A DNA stretch of 64,000 nucleotides from Brevibacterium marinum (GCF_011927955.1 NZ_JAATJN010000001.1:3968001-4032000); one strand, 5' to 3'; counted from the first letter of the stretch, positions 50,153 to 59,787 are shown. The notes: generated from the letters alone by a model not told the origin. Numbers and translations are program-made.

Positions 50153-53014
50153 TCAGCCTTTCGAGCCCTCGGACTGGTCCTTCTTCAGGATGACGCGGTA
50201 GCCCAGGCGAGGATCGAAGCCGTGGATCTCTCGGGTGTCGAGGGCGGACATGAAGTCGAGCACCTCGGCGGTGATGACCTGGCCGGGCACGAGCACCGGG
50301 AATCCCGGCGGGTACGGGGTGACGAACCCGGCGGAGACCGGCACGTCACCGGATTCGATCCGGCGGCGCAGCTCGTGCGGGAGCACGTGCTCGATGTTCC
50401 AGCGACGCAGTCCCGCATAGTAGGCCGTGCGCAGGTCACCGTCGGGCAACTGCGTCGAGGGACCCTCGGCGGGAACCTCGGCCGCGTACTCGGGCGCGAA
50501 GGCGCTGAAGTCGGGCAGCGGCGGCATCACTGCGGCAGGCTCGGTCAGGGCGTCCTCGGACCGGATCTCGTGCGGATCGTTGAACTTCCCCGCCAGCTTG
50601 ACGAGGACCTCGATGAGATAGGCCACGGCCGACCGGGAAGTGCCGATGTTCGTCATGAACAGCACCGTGTTGCGGCTCGTCTTGTTGACCTGGATGCCGT
50701 ACCGATCCATGAGGTGTTCGTGCTTGAACGTGTCCCCATCGACGCCGGTGCCGCTGATCTCGACGGTGATGCGGCTCGGGTCGACGACGAACTCGTCCGT
50801 CGCCCACGCATTCCAGAAGGTCGCCAGACCGTCTCGCAACGGCATCGTCCGCTCGGTCTGCCGGTACTCGTCCGGGATGAGATCGGCGGCGGTGAGCACA
50901 CGGAACGTCTTCTTCAGCAGCGGGTGGCGTGAGACCGCCGACGCCAGGCTCATCGCCAGGTCGAGCTGTTTCTGAACGAGGGCGAAGCCTTCCATCTCGA
51001 CCTGTCGACGCCCCAGATCCAAGGAGGCGAGGATCTGATAGTTCGGTGAGGTCGAGGTGTGTGTCATGTACGCCTCGTGGAAGGACTCCTCGGCACCGTG
51101 GGCGAATTCCTGATCGTAGACGTGGATCATCGACCCCTGCCGCAGGGAGGTCAGGGTCTTGTGCGTCGACTGGGTCGCATACACGCGGATCCGCGCATCC
51201 GGCGGCGGCAGCAGCGACTCGTTCAGCCATGCCTCGTCGGGTGCGGGTTCGCCGGTATCGGCATCGAAGAGACGCTTCCGCTGCTCCCGGTACGCCGTGG
51301 TGTGGGCGTCCGTGGCCAGACGGTCCTCGAGGTGCTCGGCGGCGACCATGGCGGTGCGCTTGCGGGTGACCGGGTGGAAGCGGGCGAAGGCGAACCATGC
51401 CTCGTCCCACAGGAATACGAGGTCCGGCTTGATCGCCAGGCACTCGGCCATGACCTTCTCCGGGTCGTAGACGATCCCGTCGAAGGTGCAGTTGGTCAGG
51501 GTGATCATCCGCACCTCGTCGAGGCGACCGGCGGCTCGGTAGTCCAGCAGGAGCGCCTTGATCCGGTTCAGCGGCACGGCACCGTAGAAGGCGACGTCGT
51601 TGAGGGGGTAGGCCTCGAGGTAGGCGGTCCTGGCTCCCGTGAGCATGAGGGCATGGTGGTGGGACTTGTGACAGTTGCGGTCGACCATGACGACCTCGTC
51701 GGGCGAGACGATTGCCTGGTGGACGATCTTGTTCGCCGTCGACGTGCCGTTCGTGACGAAGTAGGTGCGCTTGGCACCGAAGGCCCGCGCGGCCAGGGAC
51801 TGCGCCTTCTTGATCGTGCCCACCGGCGCGAGCAGGGAGTCGAGCTCACCCGAGGTGGCGCTGGTTTCGGCAAGCAGCAGGTTGAGCCCGTAGAAGTCGA
51901 CGAAGTCGCTGATCCACTTCGAGCCCACGACCGATCCCCCGCGGGAGACGGGCAGCGCGTGGAAGACGCCGGCAGGCCGACGTGCGTGTTCCCGGATGGC
52001 GGTGAAGAACGGCGTGTCATAGAGGTGCTGGGCACGACGCAGCAGCGACAGGTGGAGTTCGAACTGGTCCTCCCGACGGAAGACGCGCCGGAACCGATGG
52101 GTCATCGCACCGGCCAGGTTCTCGATATGGGCACCGGCCATGAGGTAGAGGTCGAGCTCCGGGCGCAGACCGGCCAGAGTGTCGGCCAGGCGCAGCACGC
52201 GACGCACCGAGTTCAGCGGGCTCATCGGGGTCGTCGGCGAGTTCGCTGTGCCCTCGTGGGCGAGCGCGACGGCGTTGCGCAGATCGCGGCTGAGCACCTG
52301 CCGGGTCCGGTCGGTGAATCCGGGGCGGATGACGCAGGCGAGCAGGTTCGGGTTCGTCAGCGCCGCGGCCACGGCGTCATCGGCGGTGGGGACGATGACG
52401 TAGTCGTAGATGAACTGGTCGGAGGCATTGCGCAGCTTGAGCAGATCGGTGTGCAGCTCATCGCGGCCGCCCTCGGTGGTCTCGTCGACGATGAGGACCT
52501 CGAAGCGGGGGCGCGGATCCTGCCGGTCCTTGTGCTCGGCGCGCTCTTCGTCGGTGAGATCGTCCTCGGGGACGTCGGGCACGGTGGTCCCGCGCAGTCG
52601 GTTGACCGCCCGAGTGATCATGTCGTGGGCCCGATCGAATTCGCCGTTCGAGAGCAGTTCGGCGATGTCCTCGACGTAGCGCTGGCCGAATCCGCCCCAG
52701 TACAGTTCGATCGTCTTCAGCGACCGCAGCGAACGCCACACCTCACCGTCGGCGGCGATCATCGAGAAGTCCCCGCCGCTGATGGCCAGCCGCTTGATCG
52801 CGAACTTCAGGTACTCCCACGCATCGGAGCGCAGACGCCAGGTGCTCGCAGGCATCCCCGGGTCGCGTTCGAGCTGGGACTTCTTCGGCCGAGACCGGAA
52901 CCCGCTCTCCGATTCCTCCGAGTCCAACTGCTTTCGGGGCGTGCCTCCGGCGGCTGACGGTCCAGGCATGAAAGCCGCCTGTGCCGAGTGTTCGTCGGAG
53001 TCGATGCCGGTCAT
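50153..53014 (-). CDS. Orn/Lys/Arg decarboxylase (PLP, fold type I)
   Basis: This 953-aa protein has an N-terminal wing-like region of about 300 residues, a PLP fold-type I core with the lysine in YATQSTHKTLTSLRQGS, and a C-terminal domain with the PYPPGFPVLVPGQ motif typical of basic amino-acid decarboxylases. It makes a diamine or agmatine and CO2. The first 60 residues are acidic and probably unstructured. Its TGA is in frame with the racemase-family gene that follows. Substrate preference cannot be read from the sequence. Confidence 0.9.
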   Translation of the reverse strand: MTGIDSDEHSAQAAFMPGPSAAGGTPRKQLDSEESESGFRSRPKKSQLERDPGMPASTWRLRSDAWEYLKFAIKRLAISGGDFSMIAADGEVWRSLRSLKTIELYWGGFGQRYVEDIAELLSNGEFDRAHDMITRAVNRLRGTTVPDVPEDDLTDEERAEHKDRQDPRPRFEVLIVDETTEGGRDELHTDLLKLRNASDQFIYDYVIVPTADDAVAAALTNPNLLACVIRPGFTDRTRQVLSRDLRNAVALAHEGTANSPTTPMSPLNSVRRVLRLADTLAGLRPELDLYLMAGAHIENLAGAMTHRFRRVFRREDQFELHLSLLRRAQHLYDTPFFTAIREHARRPAGVFHALPVSRGGSVVGSKWISDFVDFYGLNLLLAETSATSGELDSLLAPVGTIKKAQSLAARAFGAKRTYFVTNGTSTANKIVHQAIVSPDEVVMVDRNCHKSHHHALMLTGARTAYLEAYPLNDVAFYGAVPLNRIKALLLDYRAAGRLDEVRMITLTNCTFDGIVYDPEKVMAECLAIKPDLVFLWDEAWFAFARFHPVTRKRTAMVAAEHLEDRLATDAHTTAYREQRKRLFDADTGEPAPDEAWLNESLLPPPDARIRVYATQSTHKTLTSLRQGSMIHVYDQEFAHGAEESFHEAYMTHTSTSPNYQILASLDLGRRQVEMEGFALVQKQLDLAMSLASAVSRHPLLKKTFRVLTAADLIPDEYRQTERTMPLRDGLATFWNAWATDEFVVDPSRITVEISGTGVDGDTFKHEHLMDRYGIQVNKTSRNTVLFMTNIGTSRSAVAYLIEVLVKLAGKFNDPHEIRSEDALTEPAAVMPPLPDFSAFAPEYAAEVPAEGPSTQLPDGDLRTAYYAGLRRWNIEHVLPHELRRRIESGDVPVSAGFVTPYPPGFPVLVPGQVITAEVLDFMSALDTREIHGFDPRLGYRVILKKDQSEGSKG

Positions 53015-53153
53015 ACTAAAGCCTCCTGGCGATGAAGTATCTCGTTGTCGAGCGATCCCTGCGGAATCCGTTGTGCCAAGATCATACGGCGTTGCGCGAC
53101 CGAATGTTCAACGGTCCGCCCACATGAGACAAAAGAATGATAAGCATGAAGCC

Positions 53154-54893
53154 ATGGACAACTCAGCGCCACTTTCCGCCGGCCATCTCCTCGTCAAGGA
53201 GCTCGAAGCCCACGGTGTCCAGCGTTCCTATCTGGTCCCCGGCGAGTCCTACCTCGACGTGCTCGACGGCCTCCACGACTCGACCATCGCCCCCATCGTC
53301 TGCCGGCAGGAGGGTGGGGCCGGCTACATGGCCGTCGCCGAGGGCCGGATGACCGGCATCCCGGGAATCGCCATGGTCACGCGCGGTCCCGGAGCCTCGA
53401 ACGTCATGGTCTCCGTGCACACCGCGTTTCAGGACGCGACCCCGCTCGTCGTGTTCGTCGGCCTCATCCCCACCGTCGCACGCGGTCGCGAGTCCTTCCA
53501 GGAGTTCGACCTGAACGGGTGGTTCTCGACCACGACGAAGAAGGTACTGACCCTCGACGACCCGGACAAGGCCGCCGAGGTGGTCGCCGACGCCATGCAC
53601 ACCGCCGTGACCGGCCGCCCGGGTCCCGTCGTCGTGGGCCTGCCCGAAGAGGTGCTCGTGGAGGCCAGCGACGGGAGCGTGCTGGCACCGCGCACACACG
53701 GATCCGCCGCACCGTATGGCGGCGACGTGACCGAGCTGCGGGCCCGCATCCTGCAGGCCGATCGGCCCGTTCTCGTCATCGGGGGCGAGGACTGGTCACC
53801 GGCGACCTCCCGCCGGATCGCCCAATGGTCACGCGACCGGGGCCTCGGCGTCATCGGCACCTTCCGCGCCTACGACGGCATCGACCACGACTCCCCCAAT
53901 TTCCTCGGCATCCTCGGCTTCGGTGCCTCCCAGGTCGCGAAGAGGACCTTCGCCGAGGCTGACCTGCACATCTTCCTCGGCTGTGTCCGCACGGATGTGG
54001 CCACCGAATCCTTCACGATCGGCACCGACCCCAAGACCGTCGTGATCGGTCCCGACCCGGATGCCCACGGACACTTCGGCGGCCTCGACCAGCACATCGT
54101 CACCTCGGTCAACCGCTTCGCCCAGGCTCTGTTCACCGCCGACGGCTCACGTGCGTATTCGGTGGCCTCCGACGGGTCGATCGACGAACCCGCCGTCGGC
54201 GATGAGCACCTGGCCACAGATGATGAGCCGGTGCCGCTGCCCGAATGGATCCGCGATGCCCGCGCCGAACTCGAGGATTGGCGGGTGCCGACACCCACCT
54301 CGGCGGGTATCGGCACTGATTTGGACGGCTCAGGCTCGACCGACACCTTCGTCGATATGGACGAGGCGTTCGTCCACGTGAAGGAGCTGCTGCCGGACAA
54401 CGCGATCATCACCTACGGGGCCGGGAACTTCTCCGGCTGGGCCACCCGATTCCTGCCCACCCACGGCTTCCCCTCGGTGCTCGGGCCTCGGAACGGGTCG
54501 ATGGGCTTCGGCCTCCCGGCCGCCGTCGCCGCCGGGCTCGTCCACCCCGAAAGGTCCGTGTTCTGCATCGCCGGGGACGGGGACTTCCTCATGAACGGCC
54601 AGGAGTTCGCCACCGCGGTGCAGTACGGGGTCAACCTCACGGTCGTCGTCAATGACAACTCGGTCTACGGCACGATCCGCGGCCACCAGGACCGCGAGTA
54701 CCCCGGCCGCCCATCGGGAACGGCCCTGTCCAGCCCCGACTTCGCCGCCCTGGCCACGGCCTTCGGCGGCCTGGGACTCACGGTCGAGGCCACCGAGGAC
54801 TTCCGGACCGCGTTCGAGAACGCGCTCGCGCACGAGGGTCCGGCCCTCATCCGATGCCTCACCGACCCCACGATCCGCGGAGCCCGGGCGTGA
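53154..54893 (+). CDS. ThDP-dependent enzyme, acetolactate synthase-like
   Basis: This 579-aa enzyme has an N-terminal pyrimidine-binding domain with the activating Glu in CRQEGGAGYMAVA, a central domain and a C-terminal diphosphate domain with GDGDFLMNGQEFATAVQYG and NDNSVYGTIRG. It resembles acetolactate synthase, oxalyl-CoA or related decarboxylases but has no adjoining regulatory subunit gene, so a catabolic role is more likely. The ATG at 53154 is chosen; one at 53124 is possible. It diverges from the decarboxylase gene. Confidence 0.83.
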   Translation: MDNSAPLSAGHLLVKELEAHGVQRSYLVPGESYLDVLDGLHDSTIAPIVCRQEGGAGYMAVAEGRMTGIPGIAMVTRGPGASNVMVSVHTAFQDATPLVVFVGLIPTVARGRESFQEFDLNGWFSTTTKKVLTLDDPDKAAEVVADAMHTAVTGRPGPVVVGLPEEVLVEASDGSVLAPRTHGSAAPYGGDVTELRARILQADRPVLVIGGEDWSPATSRRIAQWSRDRGLGVIGTFRAYDGIDHDSPNFLGILGFGASQVAKRTFAEADLHIFLGCVRTDVATESFTIGTDPKTVVIGPDPDAHGHFGGLDQHIVTSVNRFAQALFTADGSRAYSVASDGSIDEPAVGDEHLATDDEPVPLPEWIRDARAELEDWRVPTPTSAGIGTDLDGSGSTDTFVDMDEAFVHVKELLPDNAIITYGAGNFSGWATRFLPTHGFPSVLGPRNGSMGFGLPAAVAAGLVHPERSVFCIAGDGDFLMNGQEFATAVQYGVNLTVVVNDNSVYGTIRGHQDREYPGRPSGTALSSPDFAALATAFGGLGLTVEATEDFRTAFENALAHEGPALIRCLTDPTIRGARA

Positions 54894-54939
54894 GTGGGCA
54901 CGCCGGTCTCAGCCCCTCTGCCACTGTGCGCACCCCGCA

Positions 54940-54997
54940 ACGGTCGGCAAGTCTGCCTCGAAATTTCGCTCGAGATCAAGCAGAACTTGCCGACCGT
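54940..54997 (+). repeat. Inverted repeat between the ThDP-enzyme and amidohydrolase genes
   Basis: ACGGTCGGCAAGT at 54940-54952 pairs exactly with 54985-54997, and four more pairs follow past a one-base bulge. A smaller palindrome CGAAATTTCG sits in the loop. It may be a terminator or a dispersed palindromic element. Confidence 0.6.
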
Positions 54998-55041
54998 CGG
55001 GTGTCCAGCCCGCTAACCCCTGTGAACCATAAGGTGACTCC

Positions 55042-56673
55042 ATGAACATCGACGCGATCTTCACCGATCTCGACGCCCACACGCTCGACCCTGCGCGTCC
55101 GCGGGCACAGAAGATCGGCGTCTTCGCCGGACGCATCATCGGCTTCGACGAGGAGCTCGACGGCATCACCGCCGATCGCGTCGAGTCCCTGGACGGGGCG
55201 ACCGTACTGCCGGGCTTCAACGACGTCCACTGCCACACCGCGTGGTTCGGGCTGACCCTGGCGTCGATCGATGTCACCGCGCTGCCCGGCGGGCTGCCCG
55301 ATGTCTACGCCGCACTCGAGAAGGCGGCCGCGACGACGCCGGCCGGTGAGTGGATCAACGCCACCGGCTACGCCCACCGCGACTACGACGGGCAGTACCC
55401 CGAACTGTCCCGCCTCGACGAGATCACGGGCGAGCGCCCGCTGTTCATGCGCCAGACCTCCGGACACGCGGCCATCGTCAACACCGAGGCGATGCGGCAG
55501 GCGGGCATCCTCGAGGCCGACTTCACCGAGCCGGTCGGAGGCAAGGTCGTCCGTGATGCGGCCGGCCATCCCACCGGGCTGCTCGAAGAGACCGCGCAGG
55601 CGCTCGTCCAGGACCTCATCCGCCCGTACTCACTCGACACGATCGTCGAGGCCATCGACTTGGCGACCGCGTACTACGCGAAGGAGGGCATCACCTCCTT
55701 CGGCGACTGCGGCATCGCCTACGGCTGGATCGGCCACTCCCCCATCGAGATCACCGCATACCTGCGCGCCCGCGAACAGGGCAAGCTGCGTGCCCGCGGT
55801 CAGCTCATGCCCCAAGCCGACGGCCTCCACGAGATCGCCGCGAACTCGGCCGACGGCTTCGGCATCGGCCTCGACGCAGGGGTGCGGACCGGCCTCGGCG
55901 ATGAGTTCATCTCGCTGGGTCCGGTCAAGTTCTTCATGGACGGTGCTCTGAGCGGCGAGACCGCCGCCCTGCGAGAGAACTACGTCGGCAAGGACCATCC
56001 CGGCTACCTGCAGGCCGACGCCGAGGCTCTGCGCAAGCAGATCCTCGACACCTACGCCTCCGGATGGTCCGTCGCCGTTCACGCAATCGGCGATGCGGCC
56101 GTGGACGCAGCCGTGGCCAACATCGTCGACGCTCAGGCCAGATACGGTCGCCGGGCCGTGCCCAACCGGATCGAACACGCGGGCATCGTCCACGACGAGC
56201 ACCTGCGCACCCTGGCCGACAACGGCATCGTCGTCACCCCGCAGGCAGCATTCGCCGACGGCATCGGGGACGGGATGAACGCCTCGCTGGGTCCCGAGCG
56301 CAGGCCGCTGCTCTACCGTGCGAAGTCCTTCGTCGACGCGGGGATCATGGTACCCGGCAGCTCGGATCGGCCCTGCGCCGACGGCAATGTGCTGCGCGGG
56401 ATCGAGGCCTATGTGACTCGTAAGACCCGCGCCGGCGACGTCATGGGCGCCGCCGGCGAGTCTCTGACTCCCGACGAGGCGATCGCCGCCTACACCTCGG
56501 TCGCCGCCGAAGCCTCCGGACAGGGTGCGGACAGGGGAACGCTGACCCGCGGGAAGCTCGCGGACTTCGTCGCGCTGGGTGCCCACCCCGCCGAGGTGGC
56601 CCCCGACGAAATCTCACAGATCCCGGTCCGCGCCACAGTCCTCGGCGGCCGGTTCACCCACGACGCGCGCTGA
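55042..56673 (+). CDS. Amidohydrolase family protein (YtcJ-like)
   Basis: This 543-aa metal-dependent hydrolase is of the amidohydrolase superfamily. GFNDVHCHTAWFG supplies the HxH metal ligands, a second His lies in AVHAIGDAAVD, and RIEHAGIV and GSDRPCADGNVL follow the YtcJ pattern that includes N-substituted formamide deformylases. It is cytoplasmic, with no signal peptide. Its role with the neighbouring ThDP enzyme is unknown. A nested hairpin lies beyond its stop codon. Confidence 0.88.
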   Translation: MNIDAIFTDLDAHTLDPARPRAQKIGVFAGRIIGFDEELDGITADRVESLDGATVLPGFNDVHCHTAWFGLTLASIDVTALPGGLPDVYAALEKAAATTPAGEWINATGYAHRDYDGQYPELSRLDEITGERPLFMRQTSGHAAIVNTEAMRQAGILEADFTEPVGGKVVRDAAGHPTGLLEETAQALVQDLIRPYSLDTIVEAIDLATAYYAKEGITSFGDCGIAYGWIGHSPIEITAYLRAREQGKLRARGQLMPQADGLHEIAANSADGFGIGLDAGVRTGLGDEFISLGPVKFFMDGALSGETAALRENYVGKDHPGYLQADAEALRKQILDTYASGWSVAVHAIGDAAVDAAVANIVDAQARYGRRAVPNRIEHAGIVHDEHLRTLADNGIVVTPQAAFADGIGDGMNASLGPERRPLLYRAKSFVDAGIMVPGSSDRPCADGNVLRGIEAYVTRKTRAGDVMGAAGESLTPDEAIAAYTSVAAEASGQGADRGTLTRGKLADFVALGAHPAEVAPDEISQIPVRATVLGGRFTHDAR

Positions 56674-56741
56674 ATTTCCGCGCCGCAGAGCTCTGCACAG
56701 AGACTCAGCAACCCCGCGGACGCTTGAGCCCTCCAGTCCCA

Positions 56742-56799
56742 GCAACCCTCCGGGCGCTGAGCAACCTCTCTGCAGGTTGCTCGGTGACCGGAGGGTTGC
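56742..56799. repeat. Nested double hairpin at a convergent gene end
   Basis: Outer arms GCAACCCTCCGG (56742-56753) and its complement (56788-56799) enclose inner arms GAGCAACCT (56759-56767) and its complement (56774-56782), with a 6-base loop. A related CAGCAACCCCGCGGACGC segment occurs just upstream. It probably terminates both convergent genes but has the look of a repeat element. Confidence 0.65.
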
Positions 56800-56820
56800 C
56801 AAGTTGGTGCGGCGAGGTCC

Positions 56821-58182
56821 TCATCGGGAGAAGTCGAGGTCGGTGAGCACCTTCTCAAAGATGCCCAGGCCGGTTTCGAGATCCTCTTCGCTGATGTTGA
56901 TCGGCGGGACCACGTGCAGCCGGTGGTAGTTGTTGAAGGGCACCACTCCGTGTTCCTTGAGCGCAGCCACCACCGAGGCGACCTCGGGAGATCCTCCGCC
57001 GTAGGGAGCCAGAGGCTCGCGGGATTCCTTGTCCCAGACGAGTTCGATCGCCCAGAAGGCGCCGACCCCGCGGACCTCGCCGACGTGCTTCGAATTCTCG
57101 GCGATCTGGCGCAGCCTGGGCCCGATGATCTCCTCACCGATGCGCTCGGCGTGCTCCATCATGCCCTCGGAACCCATCGCCTTCATGGCGGCCACTGCCG
57201 CAGCGCAGGCCAGCGGATGGCCGGAGTAGGTGAGTCCGCCGGGGTAGGGTCTCCGGGCGAATGAGGCGTAGATCGCATCGTCCATGATCACACCGCCCAG
57301 CGGCACATAGCCGGAGTTGACGCCCTTGGCGAAGGTGATGATGTCGGGCACGACGTCGAAGTGTTCGAAGGCGAACCATCTGCCGGTCCGACCGAAGCCG
57401 GCCATCACCTCGTCGGCGATGTAGACGATGTCGTGCTTGTCGCACAGTGCCCGCACTCCCCGCATGTAGTCGCTGCCGGGCAGCATGATGCCGGCTGTGC
57501 CGGGGATGGTCTCGAGGATGATCGCGGCGATCGTCGACGGTCCCTCGAGTTCGATGGTGCGCTCGAGGTGGCGCAGGGCACGTTCGGTCTCCTCCGCCTC
57601 GGTGGTGGCAGAGAACTCGGATCGGTAGAGGAAGGGGCCGAAGAAGTGGACGACTCCGGAATCGCCGAGGTCGTGGGACCAGCGGCGCGGGTCGCCGGTG
57701 ACGTTGACGGCCGTCTCGGTGCCGCCGTGATAGGAGCGATAGCGGGAGAGGACCTTGTGCTTGCCGGTGTGCAGCCGGGCCATGCGGATCGCGTGCTCGT
57801 TCGCGTCTGCCCCGCCGTTGGTGAAGAACACATGGTCGAGACCGGCCGGGGTGCGGTCGGTGATGAGCCGGGCGGCCTCCGACCGGGCCGCATTGACGGT
57901 CGCCGGGCTGATGGTGCACAGCAGGTCCGCCTGGTCCTTGATCGCCTGGACCACCGCCGGATGCTGATGCCCGATGTTGGTGTTGACCAGCTGGCAGGAG
58001 AAGTCCAGGTAGGACCGGCCTTCACCATCGACGATGTGCGAGCCCTGCGCCCGGGAGACGGTCATCGGGTCGATGAGTTCCTGCGCCGACCACGAGTGGA
58101 ATACGTGGGCTCGGTCGAGTTCGTAGGCCCTGGCGGACTCGTCCTTGATCGCTGAGATCTCAGCCTCACTGAGCTGCTGCAC
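56821..58182 (-). CDS. Class III (omega) aminotransferase
   Basis: This 453-aa PLP enzyme has YHGGTETAVN, DEVMAGFGRTGRWFAFEH and the cofactor Lys in ITFAKGVNSGYVPLG, diagnostic of class III aminotransferases acting on beta-alanine, taurine, GABA or amines. It may use the amine product of the decarboxylase nearby, but that is inference. It ends convergent to the amidohydrolase gene and starts opposite the YigZ gene. Confidence 0.88.
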   Translation of the reverse strand: MQQLSEAEISAIKDESARAYELDRAHVFHSWSAQELIDPMTVSRAQGSHIVDGEGRSYLDFSCQLVNTNIGHQHPAVVQAIKDQADLLCTISPATVNAARSEAARLITDRTPAGLDHVFFTNGGADANEHAIRMARLHTGKHKVLSRYRSYHGGTETAVNVTGDPRRWSHDLGDSGVVHFFGPFLYRSEFSATTEAEETERALRHLERTIELEGPSTIAAIILETIPGTAGIMLPGSDYMRGVRALCDKHDIVYIADEVMAGFGRTGRWFAFEHFDVVPDIITFAKGVNSGYVPLGGVIMDDAIYASFARRPYPGGLTYSGHPLACAAAVAAMKAMGSEGMMEHAERIGEEIIGPRLRQIAENSKHVGEVRGVGAFWAIELVWDKESREPLAPYGGGSPEVASVVAALKEHGVVPFNNYHRLHVVPPINISEEDLETGLGIFEKVLTDLDFSR

Positions 58183-58317
58183 AACACATCACCCTTTCAC
58201 CATTGTTCAGGCAATCGCCACTCGGCGTGGCTTCGCGCATCGAGCGCTTGTCCGCTCATCGTAGATCAGATTCCGGTCGAACTGTTCGAGTCCGTGGTCT
58301 TCGGTAGAGTGACCGGC

Positions 58318-58929
58318 ATGCCCTACCGGACGATCACCGCCCCCGCTGAGACCGAGATCGAGATCAAGAAGTCACGCTTCATCGGGTTCGTCGCTCCGGT
58401 CGCCGACGAGGCAGAGGCCAGGGAGGTCATCGCCGAACGCAGGAACTCCCATCCGAAGGCTCGCCATCACTGCACGGCTTTCGTCCTCGACCCGGATTCA
58501 CGCACACAGCGCTTCAGTGATGACGGCGAGCCGGCGGGCACTGCTGGGGCACCGATCCTCGACGTCGTCTCCGGGCACGAGCTGACCTTCGTCGTCGCGG
58601 TTGTGACCAGGTACTTCGGGGGAACTCTGCTGGGCGCGGGAGGACTCGTGCGCGCTTACGGACAAGCCACCTCGGCGGCATTGGACTCGGCACACGTCGT
58701 GACGAAGCATGAGCTGGTGCCGGTGCAAGCCGTGCTCGACTACGCCCAGGCCAACGCCTTGGATCGGGCGGCCGGGAACCGAGGATGGACGACGCGGGCT
58801 CGGTACGGGGCCGACGTGGAGATCGACATGATGGTCCCCGTCGCCGAGGTGGATGCCGCCCTGGCGATATACGCCGACGTCACCGCCGGACAGGCAGAGC
58901 CGACCGTCGGTGACGTCGAATGGGCGTGA
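58318..58929 (+). CDS. YigZ/IMPACT family protein
   Basis: This 203-aa protein has the N-terminal IMPACT domain with EIEIKKSRFIGFV, HHCTAFVLDP and FSDDGEPAGTAGAPIL, and a C-terminal ferredoxin-like YigZ domain. Members are linked to ribosome or proline-peptide handling, but the biochemical role in bacteria is unsettled. The ATG at 58318 gives the normal family length. It converges with the YbaK gene. Confidence 0.88.
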   Translation: MPYRTITAPAETEIEIKKSRFIGFVAPVADEAEAREVIAERRNSHPKARHHCTAFVLDPDSRTQRFSDDGEPAGTAGAPILDVVSGHELTFVVAVVTRYFGGTLLGAGGLVRAYGQATSAALDSAHVVTKHELVPVQAVLDYAQANALDRAAGNRGWTTRARYGADVEIDMMVPVAEVDAALAIYADVTAGQAEPTVGDVEWA

Positions 58930-58959
58930 TCAGCGCTGAACTGACCTGTGCCGGAGAGA

Positions 58960-59460
58960 TCAGTCCAGAGTTGCGATCTTTGCGACCTGAGCATTGGTGA
59001 GCATGACGAGATCCTCGGGACGGATCTCGATCTCGAGGCCGCGACGGCCCGCAGAGACGAAGACCGAGGAATGCTCGAGTGCGGTGCGGTCGATGACGAC
59101 CGGCACGGCATGGCGCTGCCCGAACGGCGAGACGCCGCCGACGGGGTAGCCGGTGCGGCGCTCGGTCTCGGCCACGCCTGCCAGCTGGGCCTTCTTCGAT
59201 CCGCGTGCGGAGGAGAGGCCCTTGAGGTCGAGCTGACCGGAGACGGGAACCAGGGCGGTGACGGGTGCGCCGTCGACCTGGATCATGAGGGTCTTGAACA
59301 CCTGATCGGAGCCGACGCCGAGCTTGTCGGCGGCTTCGGAGCCGTAACGGCGGGTGCTCGGATCGTGATCGAAGCTGTGCAGGGTGTAATCGATGCCTGC
59401 CAGGTTGAGTACACGGACGGCCGGGGTAGCCGCGCTCGTCGGTTTGGATGCCACTGTCAT
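58960..59460 (-). CDS. ybaK: YbaK-family Cys-tRNA(Pro) deacylase
   Basis: This 166-aa editing-domain protein clears Cys mis-attached to tRNA-Pro. It has the family features KTLMIQVDG with the conserved Lys, ARGSKKAQLAG and TGYPVGGVSPFGQRH. The ATG at 59460 is chosen because upstream frame sequence up to 59652 is not conserved-looking; GGAGG lies 12-13 bases before it, a long spacing. It converges with YigZ. Confidence 0.88.
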   Translation of the reverse strand: MTVASKPTSAATPAVRVLNLAGIDYTLHSFDHDPSTRRYGSEAADKLGVGSDQVFKTLMIQVDGAPVTALVPVSGQLDLKGLSSARGSKKAQLAGVAETERRTGYPVGGVSPFGQRHAVPVVIDRTALEHSSVFVSAGRRGLEIEIRPEDLVMLTNAQVAKIATLD

Positions 59461-59787
59461 AAAGGGGTCGTGCCTCCTGCCCGTGCTTCGGCGCGGAGCG
59501 CTGGACATTTCTGCCCGGGCCGGTGGCCCCTGCGCTCCCGCGTCGATACGGACGGAATGTTGTATCGAATGCTGATGGGTTACCCGCCCACAATAAGCGA
59601 AGTCCGGGCTCATACGCCAATCAAACTCGCTGATCGAAGGACTGGAAACCACCTGCGACCTGCAGTGACGCGCGTTGCGCCACGGGCTGGCGTCCGCGGC
59701 GGCCGGGATTGGCCTCCGCTTGACGGGAGGGTCTGACGCGCGTTCACCCGGCGGGTCTGGGACCCGTTGTGCCCGCCGGATCTGGCG
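59461..59787. other. 327-base intergenic region without a gene
   Basis: No convincing coding frame was seen. TGACGCGCGTT occurs twice, near 59667 and 59734. A small hairpin near the right end probably terminates the metallopeptidase transcript; the rest carries the YbaK promoter and leader. Confidence 0.6.
59748..59779 (-). terminator. Hairpin after the metallopeptidase gene
   Basis: CCGGCGGG and CCCGCCGG form 8-bp arms around a 16-base loop, 9 bases after the gene's stop codon on the minus strand. Confidence 0.55.

Noticed and set aside
51059..52957. 632-aa open frame opposite the Orn/Lys/Arg decarboxylase
   Set aside because: The decarboxylase strand carries all PLP motifs; the opposite frame is low-complexity and Arg/Gly/Val-rich, as expected of a shadow.
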